A stretch of 64,000 nucleotides of DNA from positions 10,317,501 to 10,381,500 of the forward strand of contig OX387610.1 in assembly GCA_947568835.1 (NCBI GenBank), read 5' to 3'. The position numbers and the translations under genes are program-made. This DNA is from Protonemura montana (lineage: Eukaryota > Arthropoda > Insecta > Plecoptera > Nemouridae). The notes under the pieces were generated by a model. It was not told the origin of the DNA. It made no database searches and saw only the letters and a list, made by a program, of their open reading frames with translations. Shown here piece after piece: positions 22,052 through 32,230 of this stretch. Within the stretch, counting starts at the first letter, position 1. The number at the start of each line of letters is the position of its first letter.

Positions 22052-22751
22052 CTGAAAATTAGGAAACAAATTCATAAGATTAGTTTTTTAAATAGACTGA
22101 AAAAAATCTGAGTAAAGCATTTACGCTTAATAGAGTAGCAATTAGCTCAAAGACTTTGCAGGTAACATATTGTAGCTTTGATGCTATTTTTATAACTCTC
22201 AAATAAGCAATTATATTTGCTTTTCTGTATTTCTGGCCTAGACGACCTTCTACGATAAAATTGTCAACAATTTACAATACTTCGATTATAACAATTTGGA
22301 CCTAGTAACACTTGGAAACACAAGACGATCTTTTGTCCTTGCATATACTTTTTGTCCCATTTATCTACGAGGAAGCATGAATCCTTTCATTTGTCACGAC
22401 CAGAAAAACGATTCTCTCCGAACTCAGGTAATTACACACCAGTGAGTCATTTGACAAGGACGAGTTGATCAGGGAGTCACTTACAAATTTGAAACGCATC
22501 GACTAGATCGTTAATTTCTTGAAAGTTTTCAATTACGTATGCGTTGTTTTATCAACACTGGCAAATGAATGTCAAAAAAGAGTTTGATTCCTTTAAAATA
22601 TCAACTCTGATGCTGAAAGTAATTAATTTTTTTTCCAAACGTGAATGACCAGAGCAGAAACACCGAATGTTTCAGCAGCTTTAGGCTTCAGTAGATAATT
22701 AAAAACCATACTGACGCCTCTCGATCTATAATTTGTTTTGAAACAAGCTCA
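22052..22751. promoter_or_regulatory. Intergenic region between two divergent gene models
   Basis: It lies between the minus-strand signal-peptide exon and the plus-strand small gene model. AT-rich, with no clear TATA box placed by eye. If both models are real, at least part of it should act as promoter. Position alone supports this. Confidence 0.25.
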
Positions 22752-23204
22752 ATGAGTTACGCACTGACGAAAGGCATGGTCATGACCCCACGCTGGGAAG
22801 AAGAACTCACAAATCACGAGCAAGTTTACAACCCAGGTAGGTCTCGGTGCCACTGATAACATATGATTTAAATTCTTCAACAAGTATTATTTAATTGGAC
22901 TAGCACCATAATTGATAATCTTTCGCAATCTTGATGATTGCTATTTACTTTTTATTATCCGCTCTAGAGGAATAAAGTGTTCTCTGTTAGGTTGTCTTCC
23001 GAGAACATCTGTCTTCTGCGCCTTGCAGAGTGGACAAAGGTAGTTGACATTGGTAATTGGCGAGGTCTGGTCGCTGCGAAGGAAGCCCGAGGAGGAAAAG
23101 ACGGCGGTATGGTTGGCATGGACCGGTCTTTGCAGGAAGCTGGGATAGGGTTTGAAGAAGCCTTTAAAACTTGTCGTATTGTGTGTTTTGTTATTATTTG
23201 GTGA
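22752..23204 (+). CDS. Small two-exon gene model, product unknown (22752-22836 joined to 23029-23204)
   Basis: Exon 1 starts at the first Met after an in-frame stop and reads MSYALTKGMVMTPRWEEELT, then NHEQVYNP. It ends CCCAG|GTAGGT in phase 1. The 192-bp intron ends cttctgcgccttgcag. Exon 2 supplies the missing two bases (GAG, Glu) and reads EWTKVVDIGNWRGLVAAKEA, then RGGKDGGMVGMDRSLQEAG, giving 86 aa up to TGA at 23204. The hydrophilic Trp-containing text reads like protein. The last dozen residues (TCRIVCFVIIW) look intron-like, so exon 2 may instead splice out at 23106 (GGCG|GTATGG, again phase 1) to an unseen exon. There is no signal peptide or membrane segment. I do not recognise the family. 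Confidence 0.45.
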
Positions 23205-24196
23205 CTCGAATTATGAGTTTTAAAAGCTTAATTGCTGCTCAATTTTTAAGATATGTAGCTAAGCTTTTCATGTTTTTGAATTCGTTTATAATTGGTTTTA
23301 AGATCTTTGATCTTGATGATACAGTGTAAGGATTTAATACATGGGAAACCAACAAATTCAACCGTTTTTACAGTTGCTAAATAATATGAATAGTGGCCGG
23401 AAAAAACGTCAAAAACTTTCAAACTGTCATCGTAAACTCAGCAATTCTGTAATTAAACATACATTTTTTTGTTTTCTGATGGCCTTTGTCTTAAAAAATA
23501 ACTCACTAAAAACAATTAAAACAGATGTTCACTCTCAAAATTAGCAATTATAAAAATAGTCCCACACCTCTGCCAATCCCGATCTATGCGTCGCGAGAAT
23601 CTTAGAAGAATGCCGCACCACCAAACTTTGTACCTTGTTACCACGAGACTCATTATCGTCAGCAAAACATCTTGATGGCAAAACAATGAAGACAACAATT
23701 TACCGCCCAGTGATTTACCTTTTCGCATGCTATCTTCCGTATTGTTATTGAACGGCAACCTAATCCCAACGATTATCCAATTTGATTTGTGGCCAAACCC
23801 CAAACGGTTTGTCTTCGCGTTTAGCTTCGAGCTGGGAGTTGAATTTCTTGACCCGATAAATCAAATTAATTTTAATTGATACAGCGATTGAATGAGATGT
23901 TCCGTTGTGATAATGGTTTGTGATTTGATACACAATGCGTGGGCTGAAGGCTCTTGGTCTCTGCTCTTGAATATCGGATACATGCTGGGTGCCAGTAAGT
24001 AGTTTTCCGTGTCAGATTGTGAAAGGGTTGCAATGTGTTCTTTGTGAACGCGTTCTCGTGTATCTTTCAAATCAATTTCATTCCGACTGGGAATAAGAAA
24101 TGTATTGAAAATTGAAATACTCTTTGGATGCAATGAGGACGTACGGCAAGAGTGAGAAGAAGACGCTTCTATGGTTTATTTCGAATTGAAAAATTG
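23205..24196. other. Stretch without a supported gene
   Basis: Two minus-strand open frames (23516-23803 and 23861-24133) lack recognisable domains or splice signals. Nothing else was seen. Confidence 0.4.
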
Positions 24197-24573
24197 GAAT
24201 GTTTGGCTTGTTGGAAACACAGGTTCTCGTAAGATCAGCAAAGTTAGCAACAATGCGCTGGGTCAGGTATTGGTTGGATTAACCAGTTCTGTTCGGGAGA
24301 GAGGTTGGAGGGATGAAAGTTGGTACAGCAACTTCATTCGCCTTGCTTATCAATCTCTCGACAGCATGGATTTGTGGAGGAATCCTGTTGTTATCATTGT
24401 ACCGTCCTTCGGAAGGGACGTTAAAGCCGGTGGTCAACTTCGACAGGAGTAGGATTCGTGACGGCTCTGGGTTTCCCCTATACCGTTCTAGGCTAGATAT
24501 TGTCTAATACTTATTCAGCTTCACCATTAAACCTAACGATTGTCAAAACCGTGCGTCGTTAAACTCAAAAATC
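24197..24573 (+). mobile_element. 5S-derived SINE, near-full-length copy
   Basis: GAATGTTTGGCTTGTTGG start, AAAGTTAGCAACAATGCGC head, GGTTGGAGGGATGAAAG, CTCGACAGCATGGATTTG, GTCCTTCGGAAGGGACGTTA and the CCGTGCGTCGTTAAACTC tail. There is a small deletion around the 5S box C. Confidence 0.9.
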
Positions 24574-26080
24574 TATGAATCAGTCAAGTCTCTAAATTAC
24601 ATAGAGCAAACACGACAAAAATTCTGAATCATAAAAGTCTGAGTTCATTTTACAGAATGACATTACAAAAATAGGGTATTAAATATTTTATTACCTTTCT
24701 TCTGAGAGAATTTTAACTTCTATCATATAATTTCTGTACAGTTTGTATTTTGCGAGCCCACTTTTGCTGAGTTGTGAAACACACACATTCTACCTCATGA
24801 GCGTGTAATTAACCTTGGCAATAAACCGTTCAACGAGAGGCCGACAGATAATTTCCAAAACGATACCCATTAAAACTAACTTCAGTAAAAATCGCGGCTG
24901 CATCAAATAAAACCAATACAACTAATAGATACATTATTTCAACATCGTGATCCGCAATCGACTAATAAATCTTGCAAATTTCTCTAAAGACAGTTTTTAA
25001 ACACAAGAAAATAACGATTCATTTTCCAATAAAAAAAAATATATATATATATACCAGCTCGACATGCCATTTTCACTTGGTACATAATAACATAATATTA
25101 GCCAGTTGTGTGTATTGAGTTTTTTTTATTTTTTATGTTTCAATCAACATCATTTCACTATAAGGCAAAAGAACATCACTTTAATTGACAGCTTACCGTA
25201 AAATGATCTATAATTTATTCCTCTAATAGCCAAGCGGCATGCGTACAAGTTCAAAAGAGGTCAAACTAAACGACTCCCAGTAAAGATTTAACTCGACCGC
25301 GGAACACAATCCCGCGACTTTTGGGTGTCCTACCTAACTGGTTTTCAACGTGTCCAAGCCTTTTACGTGTTTTGGGAATTTGAATTAAGATTGACCCTGA
25401 ATTCTGTCCCCTGCTGTTTTACTAGTTCGCTGTTTTCGGTTTTCGCAAGGATATGCGGAAATCGCGGTGTAGATTTTTGACCAGCACCGTTACTTCTGTG
25501 GCGATTTATGACGATTCTTTTTGATAGAGATCCTGATTCAGGAGTAGGTCAGAATTAATTTGTTGGAATTTTATAGGAACCTTGGAGCTTTTTATGCGTA
25601 AACAGACATTTGAGTCGACAACGAATGACCCTGTCCATCGAAATAACTTAGGCGAAGACTAAAATAATGCTTTGTTGAGCAACCCAATGAGTTAATTGTT
25701 CTTAGGTCATTGCTATAATCTGCGAGCTTGACTAGTAAACAAGACCCGCCTCTTTTATACGACGTGCAAGAACGCTATCATAACAATAATTTATCGCCAA
25801 TCTTTCCTGGAGCAATTACATGTTGGTAAAAATCAAAGGAAAGCAGTCAGCCTGGTGTTTGCACTTCTCTGGTAAACCGAGTACTTAAAGCAACAAGGTG
25901 CTTCATGCCACGTTACTAGTGCCGTTTGATTTGAACACGTGTGGCCATTTTTCATGATTTTTTTTTAAATGCTTTAAAATTAATAAAAAATTTTCATAGA
26001 ATTCTGCTTAGCAGACAAAAAATGTCTAAACTTCGGTGGCCAAGTCTCCAGATTTTTGCTAAGCGAAATTCCATGCGGCA
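24574..26080. other. AT-rich stretch with nothing recognised
   Basis: It contains a short AT dinucleotide tract near 25040. No exon or element was recognised. Confidence 0.4.
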
Positions 26081-26400
26081 ACGGCGAGTGTCCGCTCCTT
26101 TGCGTGGAGCGAAACAAGCACCCTGTCACGGAATGTCCAGCACAGAGGCGACGGCGAGTGTCCGCTCCTTTGCGTGGAGCGAAACAAGCACCCTGTCACG
26201 GAATGTCCAGCACAGAGGCGACGGCGAGTGTCCGCTCCTTTGCGTGGAGCGAAACAAGCACCCTGTCACTGAATGTCCAGCACAGAGGCGACGGCGAGTG
26301 TCCGCTCCTTTGCGTGGAGCGAAACAAGCACCCTGTCATGGAATGTCCAGCACAGAGGCGACGGCGAGTGTCCGCTCCTTTGCGTGGAGTGAAACATGCG
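26081..26400 (+). repeat. 70-bp tandem array, about 4.5 near-identical units, GC-rich
   Basis: Unit marks ACGGCGAGTG fall at 26081, 26151, 26221, 26291 and 26361, an exact 70-bp period. Units differ at only a few bases (CACGG, CACTG, CATGG). Each carries CGCTCC-TTTGCGT-GGAGCG, a 6-bp stem with a 7-nt loop. Because 70 is not a multiple of three, the array gives overlapping open frames on both strands that are not genes. Confidence 0.95.
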
Positions 26401-28890
26401 TCCGTTCTGTCCCCCTGTACGCCACACCTGCATCTTCGTCGACACGGAGTAGCGTCGTAAAACATTCTCCCTGGGGCTGAACATGAACAGCTCTAAATCT
26501 TGACGATGTTTAATGACACAATCGGCGTCGTTAATCGCATTTTTTTTTGCCAATATGGTCGACGATTTTTGGTTTTTTTCTCTTTATCGATTTTGCCGAT
26601 AGCTAAACGTTTTTGAGCCGCAGCATGGTCTCCGGTTTGAGTCTCGGTGGCCGCTAATTGTTTGTCGTAAAAAGGAAGGCTTTGTGGCTTGTAATTGATT
26701 AGGTCGGTCACATTTTGGGTGCTCCTGGGACGATACTCGCAGATTTGTTAAGGGTCTTAGGGTCACTGAACCATGCCCTTTCGGTTTCCACTGTAACTTG
26801 GAGATTGTTAAGAATGGTGTCGTTAAAAGTGGTGAAAAATTCAAGTATACATTAACACTCTCATTTCTTTGACATTGTATGAATAACGAAACTTATATAC
26901 GACCCTTCAAGTATGAAGCTAACTATATGAAGGTAGTTTCATTGTTGTCGTTCGTGTTTGACAACTTTGTCCCTTTGTAAAAATAACGAGTTTTCAAGTT
27001 TAAACCTCATGACCAAGTAATTAAGAAGTGAAATTAATGATTTCAACTGATACCGTTGATTTGAATTTTCTTTTCTTCACAATATTCATCTCTACAGCGA
27101 CAAGCCCAACAAGCGAATGTCATTTGTTGTCCACGACTTGCCTCTATGCCGCCAAGTAAATGCATGCTTTGCATTTGTCCATATTGTATCTACGCATAAC
27201 AATCTACATGGCAATTCAGCAGCAAATATTTCCGCCACTTAGCAAACCTTCTTGCACGTACGAAATGGCCACCAATGGAGTCATGCTGGCATTATTTACG
27301 GCAATACCGTTTTGACATAAACTGCTAAAGGTGTGTGACCTGCGATTTTTCATTTATTCACATGCATTAACGTCCGCATGTGTGAGCTGCGTGTTTGGGT
27401 GCATACTTTTTCTACATCAGTTTGACACGAAAGTCTTGTTAAACGAGTCGGTAAAATATCAATTACGTCAAAGAATAATTGAAGACTTGTGTCGCCGTGT
27501 CAATGATCCGTGCTAAAACAGTAAAATGGTGAATTATCTCGCCTTTTTTTCCACCTCGCGGTTTTGCCTTTTTTATTTTTTAGCTTGGCACGCGTTGATT
27601 AAGATTTCGTTGGAATCGATTTGACAGATTCATTTAATTTAGCCATCAGATTAGTGGCGATGTTCGTGGATAGAGGCGGGCACAACAAATTGAGTTGTTG
27701 AAATTGTTAAATAAAAACTTTGTAACGTTGCCACCAGCTGGTTTGATAGGTCTGAGAATGATCATGGGTCGACTTCGAAGAATTAGGGAGTAGAAGCTGT
27801 GGACATAACTTTGTTGGAGCCAGAAGATAACTCTTTTTGCTTCAGGTCAGTTTATTAGTTTAGGTAGTTTAGTTTGTTATGGTGTTACTGATGATTGCAC
27901 TTACTGATCGATAAATCAATGTGAAGAATAAATTTCTATGAACTTTAAAAACATTTGGAATGTATTAAATTATTTAACGAATCAATTTTAACGTTGTCTA
28001 ATATGTTAGAAGAACAAAACCACTTACTGACAGCCAAAGTAACTTTGAAAAATGCTTGACTCCAAAAATACTTCAAATTATTTATTTTTTTTGGGTTTTT
28101 TTTTCGCGTCGATTTCTAAGATTGCTGACAAAACCAATTTCTATCTTCTTTATGCGTGGGATTGGTCAGTTATATTGATTTACCGCTAAAACTTACGGAG
28201 TGATCAGCTGGCAAAACAAAATATTTATCCTGAAAAAGGACGTCACGTCCTGGATTGAAATTCTACGATTTCTCATGTAGTTCCTCTCATTACAAAGAAG
28301 TACCATGGAGCACAAATTAAAATTATTCTGCACAAGCAAGTACATTAAAAAAAATCAATGTAGTGATCGGCAGCCAGTAATAGTTTATAAAAATACAACC
28401 CTTACTGCAGTTCTCTTTCAAGTGATAGGCAATCTCTATACGATCAATACCGGGGGTCATTGCCGCCAGCTGTAAAAAAAACTGCATCGCTTCACATGCG
28501 CTCGTTAGTGCATCTAAACAACTGCAACTGCAACTTCTACAGTAAGTCCCCTCTGGCATCACGTTCAAGCCAACTTGTGCAAAACACTGTCTTGTTGAAA
28601 CCTAAGGGTCTAGTTACTGTCAGCACTCCACGTTTATTGTTTATTGTAGCGCGTTTCTTCAATCGTCCCGAGTCTTTGGTTCGAGTCTCCGCGTGCGCGT
28701 TTCCTCTTCATGTCTTGCGCCCGACAAGACGTACTACATCGTAGTAATTAGTTACGTGATTGCGAGGCGATCGACGCCCATCGCCGAGGAGAGCGCCTAA
28801 GCGGTGCTAAATTACAAGCTTATTCTTAAAGAACTGTCGAAGTGATTTCAAGCTGTCGTGGAGTTTTGCGGGAAATATTTTAATCGAATG
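26401..28890. other. Stretch without a supported gene; tRNA-like fragment
   Basis: At about 26600-26650 TCCGGTTTGAGTCTCGGTGG looks like a tRNA T-arm/B-box remnant; 28660-28690 (TTGGTTCGAGTCTCC) is another. An inverted repeat AAATGCA...TGCATTT is near 27157. No exon was found. Confidence 0.4.
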
Positions 28891-29105
28891 AGTCGCGGAT
28901 GTTTGAAATGGTTTTTTGTGAGATGCTCTTTTGGTACCGTAGTCCCAGGTTCGATCCTGGTGGCCGGCTATCTTGGTCGTAAGAGCGCCATGTCTACCTT
29001 GCGTTCGGAAGGTCCCAGATTCGATCATGGTGGCCGGCTATCTTGGTCGTAAGAGCACCATGTCTGCCTTGCATTCGGAAGGTCCCAGGTTTGATCCTGG
29101 TTACG
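28891..29105 (+). repeat. Tandem tRNA-like units, 70-bp period
   Basis: Two full units and a preceding partial one. TGGCCGGCTATCTTGGTCGT occurs at 28961 and 29031. Each unit continues AAGAGC(G/A)CCATGTCT, an anticodon-like stem GCCTT/AAGGT, and a T-arm CCCAGGTTCGATCCTGG with a 6-nt loop. Units run into one another without acceptor-stem pairing, so they look like a tRNA-derived tandem repeat rather than working genes. The same family, inverted, lies at 56461-56660. Confidence 0.75.
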
Positions 29106-31689
29106 ATTACCATTGTTGAAGTTTCTTTTAATTTCCCCTGTCTCTCTAGGTAAATTCTAGGATAGTTACTGTACCACAGGACATGGACGTTCCCTTCCCC
29201 CCTCTTTCCACTCCTCCAAGCTTTTACTGATCACTAGCTTCTGACAGGCATTGGGTACAGAACCAAAGAATAAAACCTGATTTAATGATACTTTAAAACG
29301 TTCTAAAGTTTTCAGTATTGCTTATTAAGATACATAAACACAAATTAAAGCTTTTCAAATTCTATTTTTAGCTGTATAAATCACTGAAAATTATCCTCAA
29401 TTAGTAGTTTCAGCCGAGCATGTTGCTAAAGCGAAATGAAACAAAAAATCGTGAACGTCTGCAAGATAAATCAGGTTTTCGGCTACAAGCAATTGTTGAA
29501 AGCAGCCACGAATCAAGTGGACCCTTTAACACATCGTTTGTTGCATGGTAACAAGCAGTCGCCGAGTGCATTTCAATCCTGACAGACCACATTCTAGTTT
29601 TTCACGGTCGATGATCGCTCACGGGAGGAAACAAAAGTCAAGGTCGAGGTTTTAGGTGGTGGCCACAGTTGGCGAAAATTCAAACATTATTTTTCGTCTG
29701 CCATTTCATCAAAATAATAGATTTTTACATGTTTAAATATGCTTTAAAACTCGTTAGATCCTTAGTTTGGGGAGCTCATTATTTTCAAAATATCTTTCAT
29801 GATCAAAATGGTCTACATGTTTTTTTTTTCTCCATAAGAACATTAAAAACCTTTCAGCTCAACTTGTCTAAATTCCAATTCTGTAATATTTTAAGAAATT
29901 CAACCCCAGGGCACTGCCCTCTGATGGAGTTCAATTGGACGGCGTTTTCGACTGGCCTGCACCAGGGCGGGTTAGAAACTTGCTCGATGACCTTATGCTC
30001 TCCACCGGGCTTGTACCAGCTCCGTGCAAAGACGATCCCACCCGGATCTCGTGATCATTTGGTTCCCAATCGGACCGTAAAAATTTTCAAAACGAGCAAC
30101 AATACTTGAAAGTTACACTGGGGCAGAGTCACATGTCCAGTCGAACACACAGACTGCCCACAGAGCGCACCGGGGCAGCCAGTCGAATTTTCATAGCTAA
30201 GGATGATATAGAATGTCACCTTGTCAAAGGGATATGTTGATACTTGCTTCTGAATACTTGTGAATAGGTTCCCATCTTTTTTTAACTCTCCATAAGAACA
30301 CAAAAAACCTTTTAACTTTTGCTGTTCTGCACCTTAGGATATTACAATCTAAATAGTGTCCATGCTTGCTGGAAATCAATATAATAATATTACATATCGG
30401 TAACTGTTCAATGGGAGATTTAATTCCCTGTCTTGCCAGCCAGACGTGCTCTAACCCTGTCCTCGTAATTTATACTGGTTTCATCTCTGATCTCATTAAT
30501 GCAAATCACAGAAGAAACGTTTAATCTAAGATTGCGTGCTAGTCGAGATTGTGTTTAAAGTTAAAACATTAATTAAAATCCAGCACGTACATGGATTACA
30601 ACTTTAAACGCCGCAGAGATGAATTGACTTTGAGAATGTTAGAAAAACGCCACGCGAAAAGACTGGATTGCGATACCGTTTTGTTGGACCGAAAACATGT
30701 AGGGTACAGTATTTAGGCGCAAGGAAGTTAGATTGGGCGGCATGAAAATTTCATTGGAGGTAGACATGAAGATATAAATACATGGGGCTATTTCAGTTGC
30801 CAAATTGTGGTTGTCTGTGTAAAAAAAAAAAAAAAAAAAAAACATGCTCATGGGTCAGCTTGGGTCAGCAAAATGTTTTGGGGTGCAATAAATCAACAAC
30901 GCGACTCACGACATACGAGTAACTTGCAGAATTTCTTCCACATGCCCGTTAAAGCCATTGTGATTTCTGCTTAAACATGATAGCTACATTTTTGTGATAT
31001 ATATATATATAATTTAAATTTAAATTGCTATGTCAAAATTATTTACCAAGCACAATGACTGCATGTGCAGCAGCATGACATTTAAATTACACACATTTAA
31101 TTATTTAATAAAAAGGGAATTTACAACTTAATCTATGACACTGGAATGGTACGCTTTTGAACAAAAACTGGAGGTCAAGTGCCAATATATGAATCTAGTA
31201 GGTGAAGACCTTAAAGATGAGTTTTTAACTTGCAGTTATATTTTTAAACGGGCATTGTCAAATTTGACCAGTGGTTGCAACTCCACATTACCACTTGCTT
31301 TCTTACTGTCAAAAATCAATCCTTGAAAACGGATAACAGCGGCCTAACGAATGCAAAAATGCTAAGAAGGGATGGTTTTTTAAAACGTGTCTAATTTAGG
31401 ACTATTATTAAGAAATCATATGTCTAGTGAAGGACTCATTGACATAGTCAACGCCAATAATACACCTCCATCTTAAAATCCAGCTAAATTTTAGCCAGGC
31501 AATATTTACTGGCCCTCAAGATAATTTTAACCTAACACTGCAGACACAGAAGCAAGATTTTGAAGATTGAGAAAAGAAAAACAGTCCTTTTGACCCACGT
31601 CTCAGCACTTGTTTTACCGCGTTTTACTAAAAAATCAATGTAACACCTATAACTTGTTGGGCCTCTAGCGACATAATTTCGATTACTGC
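29106..31689. other. Stretch with a GC-richer block bracketed by direct repeats
   Basis: Direct repeats beginning CTCCATAAGAACA lie at 29830 and 30288 and flank a GC-richer block of about 400 bp. That block has open frames on both strands (for example a Cys-containing minus frame at 30055-30303) but no recognised domain. A 22-bp A tract lies at 30821-30842 and an AT dinucleotide tract near 31000. Confidence 0.4.
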
Positions 31690-31835
31690 CGAGGCTACCT
31701 CCACCCCCGGCGCTCTGATTGGTAACCCCTCCACCCCCTTCCTTGCCCGTCGTCAGGCTTTACGTCAGTCTTGAATTTATCACGTGACCCGTGTGGATTT
31801 GCCGGCTGATTTGTTGGCGTCGACACGTGACCTGC
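31690..31835. promoter_or_regulatory. Promoter-like cluster of known motif types
   Basis: Within 150 bp: CACCCCC twice (about 31702 and 31732), an inverted CCAAT box (GATTGG, 31717-31722), a CRE-like TTACGTCAG (31760-31768) and CACGTGAC twice (31781-31788 and 31824-31831). The block is GC-richer than its surroundings. No gene start was identified beside it, so the role is inferred from motif density only. Confidence 0.3.
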
Positions 31836-31908
31836 TTCCGTGAACCCGAGCAAGAATCACAGGAACACGGGGTGCTAGGAAAGGGATTTCGAGAATTGAA
31901 CGAGTTTA

Positions 31909-32230
31909 AAACGGTTTGGCGTGTTCTGGTAACATGACAGAAGTTAAGCAATACTGCACTGGGTCAGGTGTTAGATAGTTGACCACCGAATAGTTTGACG
32001 TTTTGGAAACATCGGTTGTCGAAAGATGACAGAAGTTTTGCATCCCTGTGCTGTGTCAGGTGTTAGATAGGTTACCACCGAACGGTTTGGCGTGTTGGAA
32101 TCACCTGTTCACGTGAGATCACAGAAGTTCAGCAGCACTGCGCTGGGTCAGGTATTGGATGGGAGACCTTCATTCTCATCAGTTGGGAAAATTGTGAGAC
32201 AACAGTTAGCACTACCACACTCGATTTGCA
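31909..32230 (+). mobile_element. Three tandem 5S-derived SINE heads
   Basis: Heads start at about 31909, 31989 and 32081 (AACGGTTTGGCGTGTT or a variant), spaced 80 and 92 bp. Each has an AGAAGTTAAGCAA-type box A and a GTCAGGT(G/A)TTAGAT/GGATGGGAGACC-type box C. The third head is the best kept and runs a short way into the body before similarity is lost. Confidence 0.8.

Noticed and set aside
26056-26553. Several overlapping Arg-rich ORFs on both strands
   Set aside because: All arise from the 70-bp tandem array read in different phases.
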